From Littorina saxatilis (taxonomy: Eukaryota; Mollusca; Gastropoda; Littorinimorpha; Littorinidae), in NCBI RefSeq assembly GCF_037325665.1, contig NC_090245.1, positions 46,740,412 to 46,804,411 of the forward strand: a DNA stretch of 64,000 nucleotides. Direction: 5' to 3'. The translations under genes and the position numbers were made by a program. The notes below the pieces were generated by a model that worked only from the letters and a program-made list of their open reading frames with translations, was not told the DNA's origin and made no database searches. Positions 27,160 through 39,858 of this stretch are shown piece by piece. Numbering within the stretch: position 1 is the stretch's first letter; each line of letters starts with the position of its first letter.

Positions 27160-27191
<32 letters not shown>
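27160..27191. repeat. Poly-G run of 32
   Basis: Uninterrupted run of 32 G followed by C and a T run; the longest of at least eight G/C homopolymers of 16 or more in the window. Confidence 0.9.
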
Positions 27192-29100
<1,909 letters not shown>

Positions 29101-29185
29101 CACAATGATAAAATGAAAAAAATTATTAGAAAAAAGAAAAAAAGTTAATAACAAAAGGAGGTCGGAAAACTGGGTGTGCGACAAA

Positions 29186-29227
29186 ACGTCGAGTTTTACA
29201 ATGTCGAGGCACAAAAGGTCGAGGACA
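29186..29227 (+). repeat. CGACCTTTTGTC-type short array, left fragment
   Basis: A few degenerate ACAAAAGGTCGAG-like units, cut at the TTAA where the next element inserted and resumed at 30142. Confidence 0.7.
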
Positions 29228-30141
29228 TTAAAGGCACAGTGCAGCTCACAGCCTTCGTTTTGCGTTTTTGTTGCAGCTGAGTGCATTTTCAGTTCAAAAA
29301 TCCTGCTATCAATCAATGACGCTTATATCGCGCATATTCCGTGGGTACAGTTCTAGGCGCTCTGCAGTGATGCCGTGTGAGATGAAATTTTATACGGCCA
29401 GTAGATTGCAGCCATTTCGGCGCATATTTACCTTTCACGGCCTATTATTCCAAGTCACACGGGTATAGGTAGACAATTATTAACTGTGCCTAAGCAATTT
29501 TGCCAGGAAAGACCCTTTTGTCAATCGTGGGATCTTTAACGTGCACACCCAATGTAGTGTACACGGGGGGAGGGTTCGGACACCGAAGAGCGTCTGCACA
29601 CAAAGTTGACTCTGAAATAAATTTCCGCCGAACCTGGGATCGAACTCAGGCTGACAGCGGCCAACTGAATACAAATCCAGCGCGCTACCAACTGAGCTAT
29701 ATCCCCGCCCCCCTATGGTAGTAAAACAAACCCAAAACTACCCAACGACGACATCTGTGAAGTTCGACAGTTTCTTGTTCACGCGAGTGCATAAATTAAC
29801 CTAGTTATTACGTGGTGTTTGGTCGGAGTTTGATTCAACTGAGTGATTCCGGCCTCGATTTTGTTTTACACAAACTCATGATGACGTCTGACATAGTTTG
29901 CTAGTGACGTGTCTTTTTGTGCATGATGTGGTGATCTACCTGATCTAAATTTAGATCCAAAAATAGGTCAAGACCAGCCGGGTCCGAGTACGAAATTAAT
30001 TCGTAAAAAAATCGCAGTTCTGGACTCTTTGGGTGCAAGTCAATGAAACTTGGTAGTTCTTCTAACGGATAGCTGCCTGAGGTATGACTAAAAGCCCCAG
30101 GGGCTCCGTGCACCTGGATTTGACAAGTTCAGTACCTTTAA
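29228..30141 (-). mobile_element. TTAA-flanked element, split by a SINE
   Basis: Begins TTAAAGGCACAGTGCAG and ends with the complement of TTAAAGGTACTG. TTAA stands at both ends, as left by piggyBac-type integration. It matches 62944-63454 over its full length once the SINE at 29307-29712 is set aside. It holds a 70-residue minus-strand frame (29901-30113) that is also open in the other copy. No transposase is present, so it is non-autonomous; the piggyBac link is inferred from TTAA only. Confidence 0.75.
29307..29712 (-). mobile_element. tRNA-headed SINE inside the TTAA element
   Basis: Full-length inverted relative of the SINE at 21637-22042: the tRNA-like head is at the right (complement of GGGGATATAGCTCAGTTGG), with an AATC-type tail at the left. 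It interrupts a sequence that is continuous in the copy at 62944-63454, which fixes the order of insertion. Confidence 0.88.
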
Positions 30142-30270
30142 TTTGGTCAAGAGTCGAGGGCGACAAAAGGTCGAAAGTGACAAAAGGTCAACAGCAAAAC
30201 GTCTCAGGGACAAAAGGTCGAGGATTGAAAAAGGTCGAGGAATAAAGAAAGGTCGACGATTAAAAAACTG
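30142..30270 (+). repeat. ACAAAAGGTCGA array, inverted partner at 32205-32310
   Basis: Degenerate 18-20-bp units such as GGGACAAAAGGTCGAGGAT. About 100 bp is the reverse complement of 32205-32310, including the shared block AGCAAAACGTCT. Confidence 0.8.
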
Positions 30271-30830
30271 TCGACATAATTGTCTGTTCCCATAGTGTGT
30301 TAAATTCATTTTTGTGGGGTTTTTTTTTTTAATGCTTGGAGAAAACGATGCTTTGTGTGCCTATTGTGCATTTCATAAATGTTGTGTTATTTGTTTAGTT
30401 ATTCAAAACAGTGTTCGTACAAAGAGTGTCTTGAGTGACGGGTGTTTGTTTGTGTTCACGGACCCACGGCTTTGTCGGTTAATGAAGCGTAGTGTGGTCA
30501 ACGGTGAACACAGCTTGTTGTTGGTGAAACATCAAAATGTCACTGATACGTTTAACAGTTTGAGTTTTTCTTTTCTTTTTGTCTCTCTCCCCATATTTAA
30601 ACTTTAAAAGCATTTCAAAGCGAAGAGAAAGTTCGGACAGGGACACAGACACAGAATGGAGCTCTGCAAATCACAGAAAGAAACGACAATCCAGTACACA
30701 AAGGTTACTGCTGTCGAAAAGATCGTGTCAATCATTCATCTGTGAACAGATCTTGTCGGGAACCCATAAAAACAGATTTGCAGTACAACACTGAAACTGT
30801 TCCTACAGAAGTAGCTGTGCATAATCATCC

Positions 30831-30835
<5 letters not shown>
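30271..30835. other. Non-coding interval
   Basis: No gene recognised. The end of the interval runs into a GT repeat at about 30836-30870. Confidence 0.35.
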
Positions 30836-30870
<35 letters not shown>

Positions 30871-30873
<3 letters not shown>

Positions 30874-31146
30874 GGGCGGATCAGTTGCTTTGTATGGGTG
30901 GGGGGTCCACTTTGAATCGAAAGTGAATGTGATGGGCGCGAAGCACCCAAATTTGCTAGGGGGGTCCGGGGGCATGCCCCCCCCCCCCCCGGGAAAAAAT
31001 GTTGGCTCAAAGAAGCAAAATGGTGCCATCTGGTACCATTTGAATTTATAAATGGTCATAGAATCAGCTTTCCAAATTTTTTTAATTTTTTTTTGCTGGA
31101 GGGGGGGTGCACGTGCACCCTGTGCACCCCCCCTCGTCCGCCCCTG
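30871..31146. mobile_element. CAGGGGCGGA-ended element, copy 1
   Basis: 276 bp with terminal inverted repeats CAGGGGCGGA and TCCGCCCCTG and no coding capacity. It sits within a GT microsatellite, so the 8-bp flanks are all GT and cannot prove a duplication. The TIR start CAGGGGCGG is of hAT type. Copy 2 is at 36061-36346, and a damaged relative begins at 37924. Confidence 0.85.
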
Positions 31147-31334
31147 GTGTGTGTGTGTGCCACGGGGTGTGTGTGTGTGTGTGTGTGCCACGGTGTGTGT
31201 GTGTGCCACGGTGTGTGTGTGATCATATTCACAAATAACCCCTGTGACACGCACATTAGGCACTTGAAGCAGAATTTTCTTCACAAATGGACACAGGAAA
31301 TGAAATCGAAATGTTTAATCCTCGACCTGTTTTT

Positions 31335-32201
31335 ACATTGAGTCAAGTTTTGACTAAATGTTTCAACATAGAGGGGGAATCGAGACGAGGGTCGTGGTGT
31401 ATGTGTGTGTGTGTGTCTTGTCTGTGCGTGTGTAGAGCGATTCAGACTAAAATACTGGACCGATCTTTATGAAATTTGACATGATAGTTCCTGGGTATGA
31501 TATCCCCGGACGTTTTTTTCTTTTTTTCGATAAATACCTTTGATGACGTCATATCCGGCTTTTTGTAAAAAGTTGAGGCGGCACTGTCACACCCTCGTTT
31601 TTCAATCAAATTGATTGAAATTTTGGCAAAGCAATCTTCGACGAAGGCCGGACTTTGGTATTACATTTCAGCTTGGTGGCTTAAAAACTAATGAACGAGT
31701 TTGGTCATAAAAAATCGGAAACTTGTAATTACATTTTTATTTTTTATTAAACGATCCAAACATAATTTCATCTTATTCTTCGTCATTTTCTGATTCCAAA
31801 AACATATAAATATGTTATAGTTGGATTACAAACAAGCTCTGAAAATTAAAAATATAAAAAATTATGATTAAAATTAATCTTCCGAAATCGATTTAAAAAC
31901 AATTTCATCTTATTCCTTGTCGGTCCCTGATTCCAAAAACATATAGATATGATATATTTGGATTAAAAACAAACTCCGTAAGCTAAAAAGAATAGACATA
32001 CAGAAAAGAGTGTTATCCTGCTCAGCGCGACCACTACCGCACTATTCTGCATGGCTTGTCGATTTCACTGCCTTTGCCACGAGCGGTGGACTGACGAAAC
32101 TACGAGTATTATGTGGTCTTGGTGAAAAAAGCAGTGCGTTCAGTTTCATTCTGTGAGTTCGACAGCTTGACTAAATGTCGTTATTTTGCCTTACGCGACT
32201 T
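31335..32201 (-). mobile_element. Helentron/HINE-like element, copy D
   Basis: Starts ACATTGAGTCAAG and ends GCGACTTA, with T on both sides. It splits the CGACCTTTT array (ATCCTCGACCTG to its left, CTCGACC to its right). TGACGTCA is retained near 31544. It forms an inverted pair with copy E, with a 546-bp spacer. Confidence 0.85.
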
Positions 32202-32330
32202 ATTAATTCTCGACCTTTTTAAATCCTCGACCTTTTGTCCCGTAGACGTTTTGCTGTTGACCTTTTGTCACCCTCGACCTTTTGACCCTCGACCTTTTGG
32301 TTCTCACCCCGGAAAACTAGAGAGAGAGAG
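32202..32330 (-). repeat. CTCGACCTTTT array, right inverted copy
   Basis: Units of CTCGACCTTTTG with variable spacers, inverted relative to 30142-30270. Confidence 0.8.
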
Positions 32331-32747
32331 CAAGCATTCCAAAAATGTAGGCAATATAAATGTTTAGGCCTAGCTGTTTTCACGGTCTGCGAGCAAGCTC
32401 GGGTGTCTGTCTGGCCTGAATAATTGTGCAAGCTAAAGCGCTGCAGACTGACACTCCTGTTTATATCGCTCCTTATCCTTGTCACACTGTGTATCTAGTT
32501 ATTGGCTCTGCCTTTGCATTTGAGATTGTTTCTCGGTCGCCGCGGCATTATCCCAGTGTGTGATTGTAGTGTATAGTATCCATGTGTGTGCGTACGCCGA
32601 TGTTTGTACATCAGTTTGTATGTCTTTATGTCTTTGGTCACGGTGAGTGTGTGAGTGTGAACATACTATGCAATCACGTGTGGTTAGCCCATATGGCGTT
32701 GCCGAAACATTTTGATTTACTATGTTCCCATGTACATTCTCACAAAA
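32331..32747. other. Non-coding spacer between HINE copies D and E
   Basis: No gene recognised. Confidence 0.3.
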
Positions 32748-33834
32748 CAAGTCGCGTTAGGCGAAATTACTACATTTAGTCAAGATGTGGAACTCACAGA
32801 ATGAAACTGAACGCACTGCATTTTTTCACAATGACCGTAGTCCGCTGCTCGTGCAAAACGCAGTGAAAGTGACGAGCCTGTTTAGCGCGGTAGTGGTTTC
32901 GCTGTGCTGCATGCTATGGTGCGCCAAATTGATATTACTATCGTTAACAGTTATAAAGGGTTTTGAAACTATCGTTAACTGTTATATAGAGTTTCGAAAC
33001 TATCGTTATCTGTTATAAAGAGTTTCGAAACTATCGCTAACTGTTAAATAGAGTTTCGAAACTATCGTTAACTGTTATTTAGAGTTATATCAATAGCGCG
33101 TTTGTGCGCGCTATTGCTAAAACTATGAATAACAGATAACGAGGGTTTCGCAAAACGGCGGATATGCATGGCACGCTCTATTCGTTTTAACTTTCTGAGC
33201 GTGTTTTTAATCCAAACATATCATAATATCTATATGTTTTTGGAATCAGGAACCGACAAGGAATAAGATGAAATTGTTTTTAAATCAATTTTGGAAATTT
33301 AATTTTGATCATAATTTTTATATTTTTAATTTTCAGAGCTTGTTTTTAATCCGAATATAACATATTTATATGTTTTTGGAATCAGAAAATGATGAAGAAT
33401 AAGATGAACGTAAATTTGGATCGTTTTATATAAAAAAAAATTAATTACAATTTTTAGATTTTTAATGACCAAAGTCATTATTTAATTTTTAAGCCACCAA
33501 GCTGAAATGCAATACCAAAGTCCGGCCTTCGTCGAAGATTGCTTTACAAAAGTTTCAATCAATGATTGAAAAATGAGGGTGTGACAGTGCTGCCTCAACT
33601 TTTACAAAAAGCCGGATATGACGTCATCAAAGACATTTATCGAAAAAATGAAAAAAAACGTCTGGGGATATCATACCCAGGAACTCTCATGTCAAATTTC
33701 ATAAAGATCGGTCCAGTAGTTTACTTTGAATCGCTACACACACACACACAGACACACACACACACATATACCACGACCCTCGTCTCGATTTCCCCTCTAT
33801 GTTAAAAAAATTTAGTCAAAACTTGACTAAATGT
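32748..33834 (+). mobile_element. Helentron/HINE-like element, copy E, with internal insert
   Basis: Starts CAAGTCGCGT and ends TTGACTAAATGT. About 245 bp (roughly 32925-33172) is absent from the other ten copies. The insert holds a 31-bp tandem repeat and a hairpin. TGACGTCA is retained near 33619. Confidence 0.85.
32938..33120. repeat. 31-bp tandem repeat and hairpin inside HINE copy E
   Basis: About five units with exact 31-bp spacing of the GAAACTATCG block (32965, 32996, 33027, 33058), containing TTAACTGTTATATAGAG. It is followed by the inverted repeat CAATAGCGCG / CGCGCTATTG at about 33091-33116. Confidence 0.85.
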
Positions 33835-34930
33835 AATGAGGGACCGGCAGATGTAAAATAAAATAAAATATAAAAACAACAAACAATCCCGGATCTAAGC
33901 TTACTCTAGTGCCCTCGTACAATAAAGAATATAAATCAAAGTAAAACAAAACTTCTGAATATAAGCAGCAAAAGAAATCCAGATTACATCCCTTTAAACT
34001 TCGGTGGCACAATTTTACAAGAAATTGAAAGTCATAAACATCTTGGTATTATTATTCAGAATAACGGTTAGTGGGAGTTACATATTAAATCTGTTATAGC
34101 AAAATGCCGTACACTAGTAGCTTGCTTTCCATATTATAAATATAGACTGGGCAGAAAAGCTTTAGAAATAATGTACAAATCCTTAATATTGCCACATTTT
34201 GATTATGCTGATGTTCTCTGGGATAACTGCCCTAAGGAGTTAGCCACCGAGCTCGAAAGTATTCACTTAGATGCAATTCGAACCATTGTTGGAGCAGTCC
34301 GCGGCACAAGCCATCAACAACTGTACGACGAGTCAGGCTTTATTTCATTACCAGAGAGGCGTAAACGTCATAAATTGATATTATTTCACAAGATCGTTCA
34401 CCGCAAGGGGCCAAACTTCTTATTTGCGATATTGCCACCATTGATATCAACTAACAACCCATATCACCGGCGCAGACCTCTAGACAGGAAAGTTCCATAG
34501 TTTAAAACTGAATTATACAGAAACTCATTTCTCCCATTTACTACACAACTCTGGAATTCTTTACCAGACTATATAAAACTTAGTGACTCCCTAAGTGAAT
34601 TTAAGCACTTTTTGTCAAAAAACGATTTAAGTCCGCCGTGTTATTTTTATTCTGGAGATCGCATGTCACAAATAATTCACTGTAAGCTCAGGTTATATAT
34701 AAGTGATCTTAATAACGATCTAGTGAGACGTCACGTTGCTACAGATGCATCTTGTGACTGCGGATTCCCGTCCGAATCCGTAAAACACTTCATATTCGAT
34801 TGTCCAAATTATAATTCACCTCCCCCACCTTTTAAACGGAGACAGACAGTATTCTTTAGATTTGAACAGGAACATTTTTTTCCACCGTACACTCGTTCAT
34901 TGAACGTTCAGGCCGCTTTGGGCAAACCTA

Positions 34931-35983
34931 TGACGGCTTACTAGCGCCAAAACTAAAAATTAGTAATTAACCCGTGAAAGTTACTAATTTTCACGAGAAA
35001 ATTACAATTCTGACGGGAAAATTACTAATTTTCACGTGTTAATTACTAATTTTCTAGTGTTAATAACTAATTTTCAAGTGTTAATGTCTAATTTTCAGTT
35101 TTGGCTCGCTTCCTGACGGCTTACTAGTGCCAAAACTAAAAATTAGTAATTTTCACGCGTTAATTACTAATTTTCTTGTACCTCGTGACTGTGGGGGCTC
35201 AATGCGCATGCGCGACTGTTTCACCTGCCAGAGCAAAACATCCTTCGATTCGAAACTTTTCTGGTCCATAGTTCTTTAATTAGATGTAAATTAGCACTAA
35301 GAGCTGAGCGCATGTGTAGATAACCGTGACATACAACTGTCTGTCCGAAAACTTGTTGAATAACGAATTCTATCGAAAGATATTTGTGAAAGTGTGTGAG
35401 TCTCGATGAAGAGATCCGTCTGCTAGTCGTCGGACCTTTTGCACATGTCCGACCGGCCGCCATTTTTCCTCTCTCGGTTCGAACATTTTCGGATCGATTG
35501 TCCTTCCCTAATACACTTTTAAGCAAATGTATGAGTGTGGTAGTGGAAACAAATATGAAGTACAGCTGTCTGCCTGACAACTTGTCGAATAAGGAATTAT
35601 ATTGAAAGATATCTGTGAAAGTGTGAGACCACAGCCGATCAAAAGTCCGTCTGCTACGAACAGCTTCGTTTCGAAAGTTTTCAGGGTCGATTATTCTTTT
35701 CTAAGATACCCAAAACAACGTTTAGGATAGCGCTATTGCAGAAAACAGTGACATGCATCTTCCCGTCGAATTACTTGCTCGATAAGGCCTTCTATTAAAA
35801 GATATTTTAGAAATAGTATGAGAGTGATGTTTGCCGGGCGTTAAAGCCTCTCAGTGCGGACTCTTAAAATCCGACTACTGTGACCGAAAACGAGGCAAAA
35901 ATGAAAATTAGTAATTAACACTGTTAATTACTAATTTTCACGTGAAAACGATAACCCTAGGTTTTGGCACAAGTAAGCCGTCA
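34931..35983. mobile_element. TA-flanked element with 23-bp inverted ends
   Basis: 1053 bp. The left end TGACGGCTTACTAGCGCCAA and the right end (complement TGACGGCTTACTTGTGCCAA) match at about 20 of 23 positions. TA stands on each side (34929-34930 and 35984-35985). Removing the element restores a continuous LINE reading frame. The interior has palindromic ACTAATTTTCACGTG-like repeats at 34955-35100, another copy of the end sequence at 35113, and about three degenerate 200-bp repeats. No transposase. The TA duplication fits Tc1/mariner-type mobilisation. Confidence 0.85.
35245..35845. repeat. Degenerate ~200-bp tandem repeat, 3 units
   Basis: Three units share TTCGAAA.TTTTC at the start, a CTGTC(C/T)G block followed by ACTTG.TCGAATAA, TGAAAGATAT and GTCCGTCTGCTA. 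Similarity between units is loose but runs in the same order in each. It lies inside the TA-flanked element. Confidence 0.7.
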
Positions 35984-36060
35984 TAAAAACCATAATAAAT
36001 GCTCTACAAGCCGGACAACAACTTTAACTTCTGCACATCTTCTACCCATCCCTCTTCTTT

Positions 36061-36346
36061 CAGGGGCGGATCAGTTGCTTTGTAAGGGGGGGGGCACTTT
36101 GAATCGAAAGGGAATGTGATGGGCGCGAAGCGCCCGAATTTGCTAGGGGGGTCCGGGGGCATGTTCCCCCGGAAATTTTTTTTACCCAAAGAAGCAAAAT
36201 GGTGCCATCTGGTGCCATTTGAACTTAGAAATGGTCATAGAATCAGCATAGAAAAATCTTTTTTTTTTTTTCTTCTTTTTTTTCTTTCTTTTTTCGGGGG
36301 GGGGGGGCACGTGCCCCCTGTGCCCCCCCCCCCTCGTCCGCCCCTG
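36061..36346. mobile_element. CAGGGGCGGA-ended element, copy 2
   Basis: 286 bp, ends CAGGGGCGGA and TCCGCCCCTG, closely matching copy 1, inserted in the LINE 3' region. The 8-bp flanks TCTTCTTT and TCTTTTAT agree at 6 of 8 positions, compatible with an old hAT-type target duplication. Confidence 0.85.
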
Positions 36347-36659
36347 TCTTTTATTCATCTTCTTTCCCTCCTTCCTTCCTTTTACTGTCTTTCTTTAGAA
36401 TCATTGTGCAACGTTTATTGCGTTATTAATAGATTTGGGTTATTGAGACAAATTGTTCAGCCGTTACCGCCTTATATGTTGTACTGTCATGCAGGAACAC
36501 CACTAAAAGCTTCTAGCTTGTTGCTGTTTCTGTGAACTTTGTATACATGTCATGATTGTAACCTTTGTTAAAATAAAGTTATGTTTAAACCAATAAAGAA
36601 TATTTTCAGTCACTGATTTATCTTTCAGTGTCTCTCGGTGCCTGCAAGTCTACAGTCGT

Positions 36660-36835
<176 letters not shown>

Positions 36836-37923
36836 AAGCACAGAAGAGACGCTCTTACCCTCAAATGCTCCTGCTGCGAATCGGCCAGGCTGTAAAATCG
36901 CCCCTCGTCTGAGACGATTCGCCTCATTTTGCACCAGACATCGGTGAACACTGCTCACATGAGCACAAATCCTCTTCTTTCTACACGGAAAACGTGGTGA
37001 GATGCTTTCACAGTCGTGCAGTACTTCCTCGCGTACTGACACTCTGTCCTGACCGCTACAACCTGCTGTAGAAAAAGTTGCGACTGAGCGGGCCACGGCC
37101 GTCTGTCCAGACAGACCCACGTGGCTTGTTCGCGGCAACAACAACGCGCGTGGGAAGGGAGAGCACTTCAGCTTTAGTTTCACGCTTACGCAATGCTCTC
37201 TGGAAAATGGTGGATTTGTCGTCTGCGTTGGTAACGCTCAGTTCATTCAGTTCTCCCCCCTGCGGCGTTTTGCTAATGTAGAATGACGCGGACTTGGCGA
37301 GTGATTGACAATTCATTCAGTGGTTAACTGGGGGGATTAGGGAGAGGTAGTTTCACTGGTGAAACTTGATGTAATGGGAATGCGGAGGAAACTTGAAAAG
37401 CGTTGCTGATCAATACACAAATGGGCTCATCAAATAGATCCCGGCTGATCAATACAATGGGTAAAATACACGCCGCAACATCAGTCCAGTTATTGATGTG
37501 AACAGATCTTTGACAGTCGGAACATATGTGTAGTGCTACAAACAAAATGAAAACAACAGCGACAAACCGGCTGATGTGCATTGGGGTGTTGGGCTGATTT
37601 CGTCCAGCTGTACTGATCGGCCAGGCTTGTTCTAGGCTCTAGAGAGGTGATCGTCAGTCTGTCTTCATAAAAGACCCCATTAGCCTTGACGATCGAAGGT
37701 ATTGCACAAAATCAGATACGCGCAGCACAGGTTAATTCAGTGATAACAAACACTGTACAAAATTGTAGTTTCCTTGGTGATAATAAAGGACAAAACAACC
37801 ACATAAAGAATAATAAAACCGTGCCCTGCATCGTTTGCGTTTATCCCACGCATATATGCTTCCACCACGTTTTAACATTGCCGGAGCAGCTGTAAAACAA
37901 AATGTATTGACTGCCACCCCGAT
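36836..37923. other. Non-coding interval
   Basis: No exon recognised. Short open frames on both strands have no familiar motif. Confidence 0.4.
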
Positions 37924-38995
37924 CAGGGGCGGATCACATCATTTTTAAGGGGGGGGGGGGGGGGGGATTCCCATTTGTTACTCCCTTTACGAAAAAAAGT
38001 ACTCCCCCATTACACGAGAAAATTACTCCCCACGACAGGTGAGTTCCGAGTAAACATTTCGTACAAAAATGTTACTCCCCTTACTAATAAATAACGAATA
38101 AATTACTTCACCCTAACACGAGCAATTTAACTTTCCATGCCAGGTGTACGACATTTTGGGAGCCGTTACTCCCCCGCCGGGCTCGTTACTCCCCCGGCTT
38201 GTTACTAACCCTAACCCTAACCCTAAGGGGGAGTAACGAGCCGGGGGAGTAACGAGCCGGGGGAGTAACGAGCTGATTTCCGACATTTTTACTCCCTTGT
38301 CCCCTGCTGGTCTTGGTGGTGGAAGGGGTGGAGGGAGGGTAGCGCGACATTCCGGCGTTTGCGCGAGATCACATAATTATTGGCATTATCCCTTCGCCCG
38401 CATCCTATTTTCGCGTACGAGATTTTTACTGGAAGTAAAAAAAAAATGGGGAATGAAAATTTCGTCGAGGGAGTCATTTGTTCGTGCCTTGGGGAGTTCT
38501 TTTCTCGTACGAAAGGTGTTCTCGGAGTAAGAATTTTGTACGACATTTTTACTCCGGAGTAAATTTTTCGTGTTACACCGGCAAAGCCGCGTTTAGTTGA
38601 GGGCGCGAAGCGGCGCCCGAACTTCCTTGGGGGGTCCGGCCGGAAAATGTTGATAAAAACAAGCAAAATTGAGCAATCTGGTGCAATCTGAGCCAATTAA
38701 CTTCCCCTAATTCACTTCCAAAAGTTTATTTAATAAAGACAACTTTGGATGAACTTGAACAAGGAAATTTGACCTGAGCCAACAAATTACCCAACTACCT
38801 TCCAAAACCGTTATTTAGACAGGCCGGTTCCTGGGGGGATCCGGGGGTATCTCTCTCTCTCCCCCCCCCCCTCTCCCCTGGACATTTTTAATAAAAACAA
38901 GGAAAATGGAGCAATCTGATGCATATGAGTCATCATTTTTTCTTTATTTTTAAATGTACTTCTTTATTTTTTTCTTCTTTTTACATGTTTTTTTT
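37924..38995. mobile_element. Damaged CAGGGGCGGA-type element with a nested GGAGTAAC repeat block
   Basis: Begins CAGGGGCGGATCACATCA, and the block GGGCGCGAAGCGGCGCCC at about 38600 followed by GGGGGGTCCGG resembles the interior of copies 1 and 2. Between them, 37975-38580 is filled with variants of GTTACTCCCC and its complement. A matching right end was not found. The sequence ACAAGGAAAATGGAGCAATCTG occurs at about 38900 and again right of HINE copy F at about 39890. Confidence 0.5.
38161..38272. repeat. Hairpin with telomere-like CCCTAA repeats in the loop
   Basis: The left arm 38181-38206 (CTCGTTACTCCCCCGGC units) and the right arm 38227-38272 (16-bp units GCCGGGGGAGTAACGA, about three copies) are inverted. 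The loop at 38207-38226 holds three CCCTAA repeats. Confidence 0.85.
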
Positions 38996-39858
38996 ACATT
39001 TAGTCAAGTTTTGACTAAATGTTTTAACGTAGAGGGGGGAATCGAAACGAGGGTGGTGGTGTATGTGCGTGTGTCTGTGTGTGTGTGTGTGTGTGTAGAG
39101 CGATTCAGACTAAACTACTGGACCGATCTTTATGAAATTTGACATGAGAGTTCCTGGGTATAAAATCCCCGAACGTTTTTTTCATTTTTTTGATAAATGT
39201 CTTTGATGACGTCATATCCGGCTTTTCGTGAAAGTTGAGGCGGCACTGTCACGCCCTCATTTTTCAACCAAATTGGTTGAAACTTTGGTCAAGTAATCTT
39301 CGACGAAGCCCGGGGTTCGGTATTGCATTTCAGCTTGGTGGCTTAAAAATTAATTAATGACTTTGGTCATTAAAAATCTGAAAATTGTAAAAAAAAAATA
39401 AAAATTTATAAAACGATCCAAATTTACGTTCATCTTATTCTCCATCATTTTCTGATTCCAAAAACATATAAATATGTTATATTCGGATTAAAAACAAGCT
39501 CTCAAAATTAAATATATAAAAATTATTATCAAAATTAAATTGTCGAAATCAATTTAAAAACAATTTCATCTTATTCCTTGTCGGTTCCTGATTCCAAAAA
39601 CATATAGATATGATATGTTTGGATTAAAAACACGCTCAGAAAGTTAAAACAAAGAGAGGTACAGAAAAGCGTGCTATCCTTCTTAGCGCAACTACTACCC
39701 CGCTCTTCTTGTCAATTTCACTGCCTTTGCCATGAGCGGTGGACTGACGATGCTACGAGTATACGGTCTTGCTGAAAAATGGCATTGCGTTCAGTTTCAT
39801 TATGTGAGTTCGACAGCTACTTGCCACTAAATGTTGTATTTTCGCCTTACGCGACTTG
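38996..39858 (-). mobile_element. Helentron/HINE-like element, copy F
   Basis: Starts ACATTTAGTCAAG, ends GCGACTTG, T on both flanks. TGACGTCA near 39208. Inverted partner is copy G, with a 693-bp spacer. Confidence 0.85.

Larger units (their letters stand above)
33840..36600 (+). mobile_element. 5'-truncated LINE with two nested insertions
   Basis: The coding part from about 33990 to 34928 shows the C-terminal region of a non-LTR reverse transcriptase and beyond: HKHLGIIIQ, then YKSLILPHFDYADVLWDNC, the RNA-interaction-like block TTQLWNSLPDYIKLSDSLSEF, and a C-terminal CDCG...H..FDCPNY motif. The frame is open apart from two in-frame TAG codons (near 34070 and 34498). A TA-flanked element interrupts it after LGKP (34928). 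The LINE resumes at 35984, and a CAGGGGCGGA element sits at 36061-36346. A 3' region with AATAAAG signals ends near 36600. The closest groups are probably Jockey/CR1. The endonuclease and most of the RT are missing. Confidence 0.85.

Noticed and set aside
38207-38226. Chromosome end (telomere)
   Set aside because: Only three CCCTAA units in the middle of the window, with ordinary sequence on both sides.
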